From the NCBI GenBank assembly GCA_028571685.1, contig CM053162.1, positions 4,592,001-4,656,000 on the forward strand: a stretch of DNA of 64,000 nt, in the 5' to 3' direction. Positions 43,766 to 54,663 of the stretch are shown here, one piece after another. The DNA comes from Heterohyrax brucei (lineage: Eukaryota; Chordata; Mammalia; Hyracoidea; Procaviidae). The notes below the pieces were generated by a model. That model saw only the letters and a list, made by a program, of their open reading frames with translations. It made no database searches and was not told the origin of the DNA. The translations under genes were made by a program, and so were the position numbers. Numbering within the stretch: position 1 is the stretch's first letter; each line of letters starts with the position of its first letter.

Positions 43766-43915
43766 TTGTTATTAGTTGCTAGTAGAATCAACTCTGCAAC
43801 AACAGAATGTAACATCCTATACCATCCTCACAATCATTGGTATATTTGAGTCCATTGTTACAGCTGTGTCAGTCCATCTCATTAAAAGTTTGTCTCTTTT
43901 TCACTGATCAAACAT
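43766..43915 (-). mobile_element. RTE LINE 3' end, short
   Basis: Antisense RTE 3' UTR: 'gttgttattagttgctagta', 'accatcctcacaatcattgg', 'cagtccatctcattaaaagt'. About 150 bases. Confidence 0.75.
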
Positions 43916-43933
43916 ATTAAATAACAATATACA

Positions 43934-44103
43934 AAAAAAAAAAAAAAAAACCTGCTGCTGTCAAGTTGATTCCAGCTCATAGCAACCCTATAGGTCAGAG
44001 TAAAACTGCCCCATAGATTTTCCAAGGAGCATCTGGTGGATTTGATCTGTTAACCTTTTGGTTATCAGCCATAGCACTGAACCACTATGCCACCAGGGTT
44101 TCA
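43934..44103 (-). mobile_element. AfroSINE, short form
   Basis: Antisense copy starting with an A run, then 'cctgctgctgtcaagttgat', 'agcaaccctataggtcagag', 'taaccttttggttatcagcc', 'ccactatgccaccagggttt'. Flanks 'attaaataacaatatac' and 'attaaatgaatatac' look like a worn target duplication. Confidence 0.93.
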
Positions 44104-44204
44104 TTAAATGAATATACATGTAGCTAAGTAGTACTGGTGTACAATGATACTACACTGTACTGCCACAATAAGGAAATGAATGAAGGCAATTATATTCTAA
44201 ACCC

Positions 44205-44352
44205 CGTCCTCTGCCTTCAAGTCAGGTCCAACTAATAGCGACCCAAGAGTTAGAGTAGAATTGCCCCATAGAGTTTCCAAGGAGTCCCTACTGGATTTGA
44301 ACTGCTAATTTTTGGGTTAGCAGGTGTAGCACTTAACCCAGTATGCCACCAT
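44205..44352 (-). mobile_element. AfroSINE, short form
   Basis: Antisense: 'cttcaagtcaggtccaacta', 'agaattgccccatagagttt', 'ctggatttgaactgctaatt', 'tagcacttaacccagtatgc'. Confidence 0.9.
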
Positions 44353-44640
44353 CATTTCCATATTTTCAACAGTACTGTCCTAAATCATTGGTCACAGGTT
44401 TTGCATCTCTCAAGACTCAGGAAATACAATATGACCATGAATAGAGTTAGGGAGATAGATTTTAAATGAATTAAAAATAATTATGTAATTGCTCATTGTG
44501 GTAAGTGCTCTAAGATAGAGTTGGAGAGTGTATCATTAGGGCCACTGAGAACCGGGGCAGAATATTAGCTTTTCAGAGGGCTGCAAGGTCAGAGGGCACA
44601 TGGTGATTGAAAGCGAAGTGGGGCCAGATAATGGAGAGCC
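44353..44640. other. possible ancient repeat, unnamed
   Basis: 'gaaagcgaagtggggccaga' and 'taatggagagccttgaccat' resemble the ancient repeat called at 4310-5430 ('ggccagatcat', 'gggccttg'). Too short to be sure. Confidence 0.3.
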
Positions 44641-44643
44641 TTG

Positions 44644-45168
44644 ACCATTATGGATCAAATTATGTCCCCCCAAAAATGTATGTAGCAATTTGGGTGGGCC
44701 ATGATTCCCAGCATTGCATGGTTGGCCTCCATTTTGTGATTTTCTTATGCTGTAAATCCTAATCAATGGGAAATAGACTGGATTATGTTAAAGAGGATCA
44801 GGGTGGGACTGTAACAACCTTCCTAAGATCACCCCCCAGCTCCAATGTAAAAGCAGTTTCCCTGGAGTGTGGCTTGCACCATCTTTTATCCTACAAGAGA
44901 TAAAAGGTAAGGGAAGCAAGCAGAGTTGGGGTCCTCATACCATTAAGAAAGCAGCACCCAAAGCAGGGACACACTGGCGAGATGCTCTCAGAGCAAGGAA
45001 AGACTGATGCAACACAAGGACCTTCCACCAGTGTTGACAGAGAGAGTGCACTCACCTGGAGCCGGAATTCTGAAGTCGGACTTTCAGCCTGCGTAAGAAT
45101 AAACTTTTCTTTGCTAAAGCTATCCACTTGTGATATTTCTGTTAGAGCAGTACCAGACAACCAAGACA
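44644..45168 (+). mobile_element. solo LTR, ERVL-MaLR-like
   Basis: Starts near 'tatggatcaaattatgtccc', passes 'tgattcccagcattgcatgg', 'ctccattttgtgattttctt', 'ctacaagagataaaaggtaa', the polyadenylation signal AATAAA at about 45100, and ends 'agacaaccaagaca'. About 525 bases, same family as the minus-strand LTR at 14894-15461. No internal retroviral region is attached. Confidence 0.8.
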
Positions 45169-45500
45169 GTAACAGTGTGCTTGATTATACAAACTAGATT
45201 TCATCTGTGAGTGAATTTGATCATTATACATTATTTCATTGAAATCACAAGCAAATAATGGATGCAAAAACTCAGTAAAGGAACTAGTACAATAGCCCAA
45301 GAAGGATACATGGTGGTAGCCACGATTACAGTGGAGGTGTGGAAACGAAGAAATGTCGACAAATTGGATTTATGTGAGGAGATGGACTCACCAAGGCAAT
45401 TCAGAGAGCTAAGTTTCTCAGGAACATGTAAGGAAGGAGATTTGTCTTTCCACTGATCTATAGATCCATCAATCCATTGATGGATTATTTATCATCTCTC
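45169..45500. other. single-copy DNA with a short perfect hairpin
   Basis: No gene or repeat recognised. A perfect inverted repeat ATCCATCAAT-CC-ATTGATGGAT lies at 45464-45485. Confidence 0.45.
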
Positions 45501-45501
45501 T

Positions 45502-45543
45502 CATGAGTCGGATCCGACTCGACGGCACTTGGCTTGGCTTGGC
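45502..45543 (+). mobile_element. SINE 3' stub with (TTGGC)n tail
   Basis: 'catgagtcggatccgactcg' then 'acggcacttggcttggcttg' and GC. Almost identical to the stub at 5780-5823. No convincing target duplication was found. Confidence 0.72.
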
Positions 45544-46485
45544 CTGTGAAAAGGGTGGTTATGACACAAATCCTATAATATATGCCAGGAAGAGGAGAAA
45601 AGGTGTCCAGACTTACACTGAAACTGATAGTTTTTTTAATAGCCTTAAATATGTTTGGAGTTACAGTCTCTGGAAGAAGTTAAATGGGAAGCTAATGAAT
45701 CTCACTCTAGGCTCTGAAGGATCAAATTCTACAGATTCTTTATTTTCTCTGGATTTTAAAGCATGTGTGTGGGGTGGTGGTGTTCTTTCTACTCAGTTCT
45801 ATGGTAATGTATCGTGTTTCTCTCCAGTGCTCCTCAACAAACAATTTATGGTGTAAATATATTTGTTGGCATGCAAATCACTCTGCATTGTGAGTCTTGA
45901 TGAATATTATAATGTGTTGATGAAAGTCTGTAAATGGTTCTTGGAACTAAGATTTCAGACAAAGATGTGCTGTTTGGGTGCAGAACGTTTGCTGAATATT
46001 AGATTAGGTTTTTTGTTTTGCTTCCTTTTTTGTGTCATTTAAGGGGATGCTTGGTATGAAGTGGTAATAAAATTCAAAATTTGCAGTTTAATTATCATAT
46101 CACGCAAACTGCACAAAAACATTCCTCCCCTCTGTACACATGCCTGATCACAACCAAGGTTGCCTTTTTTCCTGTGGGTCTTTCAGCGCAGCTATTAGGC
46201 TTCTGGTTCATTGCCAACATACTGTAGCATCACGTGCCTTCTAAATGTTGTGTGCATGCTGGTTGATTAGACCGTGTGTCCAGTTCCTAATCTGGCCACT
46301 GAAATACAGCGGTAGTTTTACTGCTTTTGTTAAAGCTGGTTTCTCCTTGTTAATATTTGTAAGTAAGCACATATGCTGAAAAACAGAAATGGAGGAATTT
46401 CCACCTCCAGTGATTCAAGTATTGACCGGCATTTTTCTTTCTCACATACAGAGTGAGTCAATTCAGCGGCAGGCACATGGACTCA
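45544..46485. other. repeat-poor unique stretch, possible conserved non-coding element
   Basis: No interspersed repeat is recognised. The part 45840-46320 contains several clustered motifs of the kind found in developmental enhancers ('tttaattatcatatcacg', 'gcatgcaaatcac', 'aacaatttat'). The 117-codon plus frame at 45503-45856 begins inside the SINE stub and is not supported as a gene. Confidence 0.35.
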
Positions 46486-46487
46486 GA

Positions 46488-46725
46488 AAACGAGCTGTGA
46501 GCAAGAGCATAGGATTCTGGACGCAGGCAGAATCTGGGAGAATTCCAGTTCTGTCACGTAATAGCTGTCTGACCTTAGCCAATTCACTTTGCATCTTTAG
46601 GCTTCTGTTTCCTCACTTGGAAATGGGGTTAATAATTCCTATGCATTGAGTAAATGACGTCATGCGGTTGAAGTGATTTCCTGGCTAATAAAAAAGTGCA
46701 TAGTAAATACAAGCTCTTACTGCAC
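46488..46725 (+). mobile_element. MIR SINE
   Basis: 'agagcataggattctggacg', 'tctgtcacgtaatagctgtc', 'tgaccttagccaattcactt', 'ttctgtttcctcacttggaa', 'atggggttaataattcctat'. One of the better MIR copies here. Confidence 0.82.
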
Positions 46726-47860
46726 CCAGACCTGTGGCTGTTAGTTCCAGTGCATAAAGAATCTGAGGTTTGATTGAGATTTATGGATTATATTTAATCC
46801 AGTGTCTCCTTTCCAAGTACAAGTAATCCTGGATTGATGACAAGATTCTTCTGTGACAACTTCATTGTAAGTCAGTTCTGACATAAGCCAAATACTGCTT
46901 TTTTCTTTTAGTTTTCATTATCACTACCTTTTATTACCAGTATCTTTACAAATCCAAACATTGTCCATCTGTATATGAACATCTGAGAATGATAATATCA
47001 CCAAATTACATGCTACAACATTGTTTGTTATACAGATTACTAATAATGATTTAAGAACTTTGGCTGGTCAAGTACAGTTCATAGTAATTCTAGCACATCA
47101 TAAGTCTAGTACTAATTCTACTTAAAACCAAGAATGCCTACTCTCCTCCGCACTGTCTTCCTTTTGTCTGAGTTTTGTACCAGTCTTTACAGAACTTGAT
47201 GAACATGCTTGGCATCTCAGAAACAGGGTGTCTATCACTGAATAGGTACCCAGGGCACACAGGAAGTGAACTAAAAATAGACCTAGGAGCTGTAAAGAAT
47301 CAAATACGGAAATGCAGAGTCAGGTGGGGTAGAGGAACTGTGTCTGCATAAAGGAAGTCACAGCAGAGGTTAAAGTTTGAACCAAACTAAACAGACAGGC
47401 ATGATCAGGTTTTGTTCTTGCCTTGTGACCTCAGTGAAGAGACAACATTCGTGAACAGATGTGCTCTATCTTTTAAGCAACTTGTGAGTTGCTAAAGCCT
47501 CTTGGTAAATTATGTCACCCTAAAGTGAATGGGAATTATCTATTTAGAAGTGAAGACAATAGTCTATGTTAACAACTGTAGGCGGGCCTGGAATCATTCT
47601 GGTGGGGGAATAGAATGAAACTTTTCATTACAAAAGACATTTAATGTTTCTAAGTTGGCTGGCTTGGCAAGGTAGATATTTATCAGTGGGTCAGGATTAT
47701 TTTTTCAGCAGATTGCCATCTGTTTTCCCTACTTTTCATTGCAACATTATACATGGATTTTTATAGAACATTCACATCCATTGCTAGATAAATAGGTGTA
47801 AATGCACAAGTGTACTTCAATATAATGATCTTCATTTCTCCAACTTTTCATTTCCGTAGT
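46726..47860. other. single-copy DNA, no gene seen
   Basis: Nothing recognised in 1.1 kb. Confidence 0.4.
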
Positions 47861-47864
47861 CATC

Positions 47865-48395
47865 TTTGGCTTCTTGCTATTTTAATAATTATGGGACTAC
47901 CATTAGAAAAGGGTGTTCACACATCCTTGTGACCAAGTGTACCAACCTAAGTACTCTGTCTTCCTTCCTGTTGGAATGTATGGCCATCGTGTTTTTTCAT
48001 AAGCAGGGCCTTCTACCTCAGCTCCACACCCTGGCTCCTGGCTTCTGGCTCTTTTTCTTCCTGAATTATCAATTTCCTGTCTCTTCTGGATCATTCCCAT
48101 CAGCAGACACACATTGTGCTAACACTTTCCATCTTTAAAAATCTTCACTTTATATCATAGCTACTTTCCAGCTACCACTCCATTTCTCAGCTTCTTGATA
48201 CAGAAAATTCAAGTTAAATTTTTATATCATTATGTTCAGTTCCTTTCATCTCATCTTGTTTTAACTCACCATAATCAGGATTCCATGCCTACTCTTCTAC
48301 CAAAATTTACCTTGATAATAACATGAATAATGTCTTTACTACCAAATGTATTGGTGAGATTTCACACAGATTTCACTACTACTTCTCAAAAACTA
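47865..48395. mobile_element. possible L2 LINE remnant
   Basis: 'accataatcaggattccatg', 'cctactcttctaccaaaatt', 'taccttgataataacatgaa' resembles the L2-family text 'ccctactactccaccgaaac', 'ctcaccaaggtcaccaatga'. Very diverged; the 90-codon frame here is not a gene. Confidence 0.35.
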
Positions 48396-48402
48396 TGATG
48401 TA

Positions 48403-48540
48403 GATAAGTGCTCAGCTGCTAACCCAAAAGCTGGCAGTGCAAATCCATCAAACTCTCGTTGGAAAGCCTGTGGGACAATTCTACTCTGGGGGGTTTGCTA
48501 TAAGTTGAAATCAACTTGACAGCAATAGGTTTGGTTTGGG
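48403..48540 (+). mobile_element. AfroSINE, short form, head-truncated
   Basis: 'agataagtgctcagctgcta', 'acccaaaagctggcagtgca', 'aatccatcaaactctcgttg', 'ataagttgaaatcaacttga', 'cagcaataggtttggtttgg'. Confidence 0.9.
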
Positions 48541-48735
48541 GTTATTCACTTGGCTTCTGGAACATAAACCACACTTCCTAGCTCTTCCGCCTGCTGAGGA
48601 ACTCATCCCAATGCTCTTCACTTCTCTGTTAGTTCCCTATGTAACCCCACCCAATTTCATTGTTTTAAACATAATCAGTATCCTGAAAATAGCCACAGTT
48701 ATGCATTTAGCCCTGATCTATTTCCTGAAACCCAA

Positions 48736-48832
48736 ATTTGCTATTGAGTCAGCACTGACTCATAGCAACCCCATTTGTATCAGAATAGAACTGTGTTCCA
48801 TCATGTAGCATCAAATTAAGCGTCTTAGTTTT
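48736..48832 (-). mobile_element. AfroSINE 3' fragment
   Basis: Antisense 'attgagtcagcactgactca', 'tagcaaccccatttgtatca', 'gaatagaactgtgttccatc'. Only the 3' half. Confidence 0.75.
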
Positions 48833-48837
48833 TTGTT

Positions 48838-48985
48838 TTTTTGTAAAGAAATCTCCCACTAGAAGATAAACTCCATACAGGTGGGCAGTTTGCTGGCATC
48901 ATTACCGTATTTCTAGCCTTTAGGACAGTGCCTTACAGACAGTGGTCATTCAAGATATATTTGAGAGTGAATGAGAGTATAGGGA
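48838..48985 (+). mobile_element. L2 LINE 3' end
   Basis: 'ctagaagataaactccatac', 'aggtgggcagtttgctggca', 'ttaggacagtgccttacaga', 'cagtggtcattcaagatata', 'tttgagagtgaatga' follow the L2 3' UTR pattern. Confidence 0.7.
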
Positions 48986-49109
48986 AAAGATGAACATAGT
49001 CTGAACAAAATAGAATTTTATAAAGCCAGTTGAAAGCAGGGCTATATAAAATGAGCAGAATTTTAAACACTATATTAGTCAAGGTTTCATCAGTTCCCTA
49101 GATTGTCTT

Positions 49110-49325
49110 GTTGCTGTTGTTGTTAGGTGCCACTGAATAGGTTCCAACTCCTAACAACCCTATGTGCAAAACCCTATGAACAAAATACTGCTCATTCCTG
49201 CACCATCCTTATAATTGTTGCTATGTTTGCATCCACTGCTGCAGCCACTCTGTCAGTCAATCTCATGGAGAGTCTTCTTTTGTGCTGACTGCATGCTTTA
49301 CCAAGTGTGATGTCTGTGATGGTTA
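49110..49325 (-). mobile_element. RTE LINE 3' end, first piece
   Basis: Antisense: 'gctgttgttgttaggtgcca', 'ctaacaaccctatgtgcaaa', 'caccatccttataattgttg', 'ctgcagccactctgtcagtc', 'aatctcatggagagtcttct'. It stops at about 49325 where an LTR begins. Confidence 0.85.
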
Positions 49326-49738
49326 AGGTTGTGTAGCAATTTGGCTGGAACATGCTTCTAAGTGTTTTAGTGGTTTATATAATGCTGTAATCAACTCCAT
49401 GATGAGACCTGCTAAGAGAAGTTGAAAGGGAGTTTCCTTCAAGGTGTGGCTTGCCTCCAGTATTTAAATGGATATTCCAGTAAGGCCCTCACTCTGGATT
49501 CTGCATCTGGCTGCCATCATCTGACCTGTAGTTCATGGGACCTGAACTAGAAGCTGACCTGCTGATTTTGGGATTCCTCAGCTTTCACAGCCTGTGAGCC
49601 AGCAGTTGGCCCCTGCAATGATGTAAGTCAAGAGAAGCTTCTAACCTGATGCCTAATCCATGGATTTAGGGCCTGACAACCTCTACCAACATGTGAGCTA
49701 TGTCCTTGAAATAAATCTCTCTTCCTCTTCCTCTTTAC
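49326..49738 (+). mobile_element. LTR between RTE pieces, 3' end missing
   Basis: Starts 'tgtgatggttaaggttgtgt', continues 'gagtttccttcaaggtgtgg', 'catctgacctgtagttcatg', AATAAA near 49710 and stops in 'ctctttacatatatat'. Same family as the minus-strand copies at 54664 and 63305; their terminal 'ggttttgcttccctagaaa' segment is lacking here. MaLR-like, non-coding. Confidence 0.75.
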
Positions 49739-49835
49739 ATATATATGAACACTTTAAAGAGTTCTTTTGCAGCAGATTTGCCCAGTGCAACACACTGTTT
49801 GGTTTCTTCCATGGTAACATTATGATATTATCATA
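49739..49835 (-). mobile_element. RTE LINE, second piece
   Basis: Antisense: 'aacactttaaagagttcttt', 'tgcagcagatttgcccagtg', 'caacacactgtttggtttct'. It is an RTE region some 200 bases further upstream than the piece at 49110-49325, so the intermediate part is lost. Confidence 0.8.
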
Positions 49836-50399
49836 TTCACCCTAAAACCTGTTATCACAATTTCTCTAAATAAATAGATAATAAATAATCTTAGATTTAC
49901 TTCCTTTTTTTCAAAAACAAATGTAGACAGATAGAGAAAAAAAATACATATGTAATAAGATGTCTAATCTAGAAAAACCAGTCGGAGGATGACACAAACT
50001 CTTCTAAATGTTTGCCTGCTAAACCCGTTATATTACCACTGAACCCTCCATTAGCTTGTCTGAAAGTTTGCTTCAGAGAATGAATTCTTGACAGAACTAA
50101 CACTTCTTTATTATCTAGGTTGATCTAGTTATCTTTTTATCTCTACATAATCTCACTTCCTGTTGGAGTTCTGTCTTCTGCTGTTATGTTGCTCTTTCAT
50201 ATGAGTCCATGAGTAAAAGATAGCCTCAAACATAGAGGATCTGAGGATACAAGATTAGCTGGGTTGATTTCACACAATTACATCATCTTTCAAGGAACTG
50301 TCTTTTGCTCCATGTTTCCAGCTGATTTCCTCAGATTATAAGAGTTACTAAGGGCCTTCCCTATTGGGATTCTATTGGACAAAAAGCTTCAGTTATCTG
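49836..50399. other. single-copy DNA, no gene seen
   Basis: Nothing recognised. Confidence 0.4.
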
Positions 50400-50690
50400 T
50401 GAGAATAAATTTTAAGCCTTCCATAACTAGGCCCATCTTCTCAACACAATGTTTTATGCTTTCACTACTCCCCAAGAACTCTACTCTGTGCTTTGGCCGA
50501 AATGGTTGTTCCACTCTCTTCTAGACTTGCTTATTCCTGTCTTCTCAGCTTTGTCATGAATTCCATAGCTGCCTGAGATACTTCTTGGCTTCTTTCCTGC
50601 TGGTAAAAATTTCAGGTCAAACTCAATTGTATTTTATCAATTTATCCTTAGTACCTAGTTCATGTTTATCTCTTTTTTTTCTCTGATATT
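50400..50690 (+). mobile_element. possible L2 LINE fragment
   Basis: 'ttttatgctttcactactcc', 'ggttgttccactctcttcta', 'cttcttggcttctttcctgc' is suggestive of L2 3' coding/UTR sequence. Weak. Confidence 0.35.
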
Positions 50691-50702
50691 TCTTTAAAAT
50701 GA

Positions 50703-51945
50703 GCCTTTTGGTCACACAAACAGATACATGCACACAAATGTTCATTGCAGCACAGTCCGCAATAGCAAAAAGATGGAATCAACCTAAATGGACACTGACA
50801 CATGAATGGATAAACAGACTATGGTACATATACTCAGTGGAACACTATGGAATGATAAAGAATACTAATTTTAGGAAGCCTCTCATAACCTGGTTTCAGT
50901 TGAAAGACATTACGCTGAGTGAAATCAGACAGTGACACAAGAACAAATGTTGCATGAGATCCCTTCTGTAAGGACTTAAAAATAGACTTGTGAGCAGAAG
51001 AAAAGATGTTTTCATGGCTACAAGGGTGAGCTGGGAGGGAGATGGTTGGTTATAGATTAGACAGTTGATAGAAATTTGGTTAGATGAAAGCAGTAACAGC
51101 ACACAAGTAGAAAACAGGTCAACTTAACTGGACTTCAGCATAAACTGAAAGCTCTTCTAATCTCAACCCAATATTGCAGGGATACAGCAGCAAGGGCAGG
51201 AGTTTAGGGACCATGTTTTTTGGGGACATTAAGGCCAATTGGTATACCTAGCCCATTTATAAGAGAGTCTTCTGCACCTCATATTAGTGAGTGGCATCTG
51301 GGGTCTTAAAAGCTAACAAGCTGCTATCTGAGGTACACCAAATGGTCCCAACTCATCCAGAAGAGGTAATGACTGCAAACAGCAAAGACACAAGGAAGAA
51401 AGAGCTCAGGAGACAGAAGGACCCATATGAATCAGTGACTGTATCAACGGGTGACCAGATGGTCCTTGGTCACCACCAAAGACGTCTGTGATTGAGCATG
51501 CAAAGTAGAGTCCCTGTCGCACATAAGAAAGAGGATTGCAGCTCAAGAACTCTACTAAAAGACCAGAATTGGTGGTCCGATGGCCTTGAAGATCTCCTGG
51601 GAGCATGGCCCCTAGACCTGCTGCTGCCCCTGACCAGAAATCTCTACTGCGGTCAACTCTTTGGACAAAAATGGACTGTCCCAGGGACACAGTGTGACCA
51701 CATGGTGTGTGTACTTTATGGCTCTGTGCCTTTATAGGAGGCTGTCCTACTGGTCTCTTTCTAGATAGGAGAGAAGAGGGTGGAGAGAAGGGGACCGGAA
51801 CTCATTAAGAGGATAACACAAGTATAGAATGAAAAGGAGGAGTGTGCTGTCAGTGAGCAAGGAGAGCAGAAGGAGCTACAGATAGGTGGGCATGCAAAAT
51901 TGATTTGGATTGTACACTTTCACTTAATCATAATTTAAAAAAAAG
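50703..51945 (+). mobile_element. 5'-truncated L1 LINE 3' end
   Basis: Begins near the ORF2 C-terminus ('gttcattgcagcacagtccg', 'atagcaaaaagatggaatca', 'gcactgaca'-like text), ends ORF2 at about 50935, then a full 3' UTR ('tcttaaaagctaacaagctg', 'gtgcatgcaaaattgattt'-like text) and an A-rich tail near 51935-51950. About 1.24 kb. More diverged than the L1 at 35241. Confidence 0.9.
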
Positions 51946-52082
51946 ATACAGGATAAAAGATGAATCTTTTACTTTGGAACTTCATACTCTGTCTTGTTTT
52001 CTGTTTCATTATTATCACCTCAATAACAATATAGGTTAATAATAACAATGCCATCCACATTATTATTTTATTTGTTTATATC

Positions 52083-52236
52083 AGGAAACCCTGGTTGCAT
52101 AGTGGTTAGGTGCTGTTTGCTTAGCAGAGGGTCAGCAGTTCAAATCTTCCAGGTGCTCCTTGGAATCTCTATGCAGCAGTTTTTATCTGTTCTGTAAGGG
52201 TCACTTTGAGTCAGAATCAACTAAATGGCAGTGAGG
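52083..52236 (+). mobile_element. AfroSINE, short form
   Basis: 'caggaaaccctggttgcata' and 'gtggttaggtgct', 'gtcagcagttcaaatcttcc', 'aggtgctccttggaatctct', 'tttgagtcagaatcaactaa', 'atggcagtga'. Confidence 0.93.
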
Positions 52237-52309
52237 TCTCTTGGGCGTTGTTTATATTATCTTATTTAATTATAACAATTTAGGAAGGGTACATTATTAC
52301 TATTTTAAA

Positions 52310-52450
52310 AATAAAAAATTAAGTCTCAGAGGACTTGTCTCATTTCACATTGTCAGTAAGTGGCAGGGCAGATACTCATTCCCAGCTCTGAAGACTTCCA
52401 AAGCCCTTATTCTCACCATAGTGCTCAAGCCACTATGGATTTTGAATGAC
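52310..52450. mobile_element. MIR fragment
   Basis: 'taagtctcagaggacttgtc', 'acattgtcagtaagtggcag', 'ggcagatactcattcccagc', 'ttccaaagcccttattctca' match antisense MIR. Confidence 0.7.
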
Positions 52451-52604
52451 AGTATTGTAATCACATACGTTTTATAAACCCTGAATGTGCAAGTGTGTAA
52501 GACATCTTCAAAGCTTACTAATAAATTAAAAATAAATAAATAAACCTACTTTTGTGATGCCACATCATTGAAATAGTGTCAGTCGGGAGATTCTGATAGA
52601 TTCT

Positions 52605-52765
52605 CTCATTTTTATTGTTGTAAAAATATGTGTAACACAATATTTGCCAATTAAATGTTTTTCACATGTACAACTTAATGATCTCAATTAAGCACCTTGT
52701 ATAACCGTCACCAATATCCATTGCCAAATTTCTATCACTGTAAACAGACAATGGCTGTAGGGTTC
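52605..52765 (-). mobile_element. old L1 3' UTR fragment
   Basis: 'taacacaatatttgccaatt', 'tttttcacatgtacaactta', 'accgtcaccaatatccattg' match the antisense L1M-type 3' UTR also seen at 31445. Confidence 0.6.
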
Positions 52766-52884
52766 CTTTTTCAGATCAGTGTTACTGAGTTGGGTGAGCA
52801 GCAAAAGACTTTTTTGGAGGAAATCCCTCTCCCAAACTCTGACAGTCTCTGTCCTTCCACTCTTGATAGATGATGCCATTATAT

Positions 52885-53012
52885 GTTTACGATAGGGAGG
52901 CAATAAGGCATAATGACCACAATGTGACCTTTTGGAGTTGGGTAGACATGGATTTGGAACCCATATACGAGAGGCTGTTTGACCTTGGGCAAATTATTTA
53001 ACCTCTGAGAGG
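52885..53012 (+). mobile_element. MIR fragment
   Basis: 'tgaccttttggagttgggta', 'gacatggatttggaacccat', 'tttgaccttgggcaaattat', 'ttaacctctgagagg'. Clear MIR core. Confidence 0.75.
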
Positions 53013-53044
53013 TGAGCAGTAAGGGAAGAAACCAAAACCAGACT

Positions 53045-53196
53045 AAACTCAGTGCCACTGAATCGATTCTGATTCATAGCAACCCTGTAGAACAGAGTAT
53101 AACTGCCCATAGAGCTTCCAAGGAGGGCAAATTCGAACTGCTGACCCTGTGGTTAGCAGACACAGAACTTAATCACTATGCCACCAAGGTTTCCAT
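53045..53196 (-). mobile_element. AfroSINE, short form
   Basis: Antisense: 'actcagtgccactgaatcga', 'ttctgattcatagcaaccct', 'gagcttccaaggagggcaaa', 'gaccctgtggttagcagaca', 'cactatgccaccaaggtttc'. Confidence 0.93.
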
Positions 53197-54288
53197 GGGG
53201 AGGAAGATATATACCAATAAGAATGCAGTCTACACAGAGAGGTGTTTGGGAGAGTGAATTGAGCTTATTTATGTAAATAGTTTAGTAAGACTCTTAGCAC
53301 ATGTTGGTATTCTGTATTTGCTTTTTCTTTTTTACTCAATAGTTGAAGAATGGTGACTGAAAGCCTGAAGTTCTGACAGTGTTAGCTGTTGTTTTGTTCT
53401 GAAAAGAACAAGGAGTCTTCTAAAACATCCTTTCTTCCCTTGTATGTTTCCTGGAACCAGGTGACTTGGGGTTGGTAAAACATGGATATTTTCTGTTAGT
53501 AAAATTCCTCAAGAAAGATTTGGGAAGGCAGAGAAGACACAGCTATGGGTGGTCCTCCACGGCACCCCAACACAGTCACTTTGCTCAGACTAGGCTTCTG
53601 TCCCCTTCCTTAATATTCCTTACCTTTAATCTCCCCGGTGACTAACGACTCCTTGTAGTGGCCGCTGACAGCCATTTTCATTGTCTTGTACACAAGTACC
53701 TCTCTAAGACTAGAGGTTTGAAGGCAGGATGGGACCCCTCCTCTCCTGAAAGCCTTTACTGCTGGTATTGTCTGCCCCCGTCACTGGGCCTGTTAGCTGA
53801 CCCTGGAAACCTAACCAGAATCTTAAAGAATCTCTGTCCACCTGGCCCGACGTCGGCCTCCTTAATTACTCCACAGCTGCACATTTAAGAAGAGATGGCT
53901 CTGGGGACTGGGGAACCTAGGAGACCCAGGCAAGTGGTTGGGAAGGTGGAGAAAAACCCTAATAAAGGAAAAGCTTAAGACCATTGTCCTTTTTCTTCTA
54001 AAGACAGCAGCGCCTTTTGCAGTACTTTTAAATGGTTGCCAGGGAAACCGAGCGTGGAAGAGGAGAAAGGTTATATGGATGCTGGATAAAGCTAACACAG
54101 TTTTCAACAACTTGAACTGACAAGGGCTTGAGACTAAAGTTCTGGAAATGTATCATTTTCAAAGTTTCCCTTATAATGTCTCAGGTACCTTGGTATCATC
54201 ATTACAATATTTTAATCATTTGTAAACTATAATTCATCGTCATATAATACAGTAGGCATACCTGCCTACTGGTTATTACTTAGCCTTA
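53197..54288. other. single-copy DNA, no gene seen
   Basis: No repeat recognised. Frames at 53658-53888 plus and 53862-54110 minus are short. The G+C-richer part at about 53540-54060 is the most exon-like stretch in this half of the window, but no splice structure can be defended. Confidence 0.4.
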
Positions 54289-54289
54289 G

Positions 54290-54348
54290 AAGGAGCTGCC
54301 ATGAGTCAGAATCAACTTGCCAGCAGCAGGTTTTGTTTTGTTATGTTT
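54290..54348 (+). mobile_element. AfroSINE 3' stub
   Basis: 'agctgccatgagtcagaatc', 'aacttgccagcagcaggttt', then TGTTTTG tail. Confidence 0.75.
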
Positions 54349-54663
54349 TAGGAGTGTATGAGTGTGAGTGTAAAATGGCCTGATAGAAGGAAAACAGTAT
54401 GGATGTAAGCAGCCAACAAGACTAAACACATTTACACTAGGTGGTGTGTTTCCTCAGAGAACCGCCACTTCTTGTAGTGAATATTTATTTCAATGAGCAT
54501 GCTTATAAATTTAATTCAAACATAGTAGCTCCATTGTGGTCTGTAGTAGGTATTTATTGTAACTCTTACTCTGAAGTACCACCCTGCTCTATATTTTCTA
54601 TGTCCTTTCAGCATTTATTTGCTCATTTTATACTGTATTAATTTGTACATGTTTGTTTCTTAT
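54349..54663. other. single-copy DNA
   Basis: Nothing recognised. Confidence 0.4.

Noticed and set aside
44644..45168. Intact endogenous retrovirus
   Set aside because: Only an LTR-like block is present, without an internal region or coding frames.
45503..45856. 117-codon plus-strand frame
   Set aside because: Its first residues are translated SINE stub. No domain.
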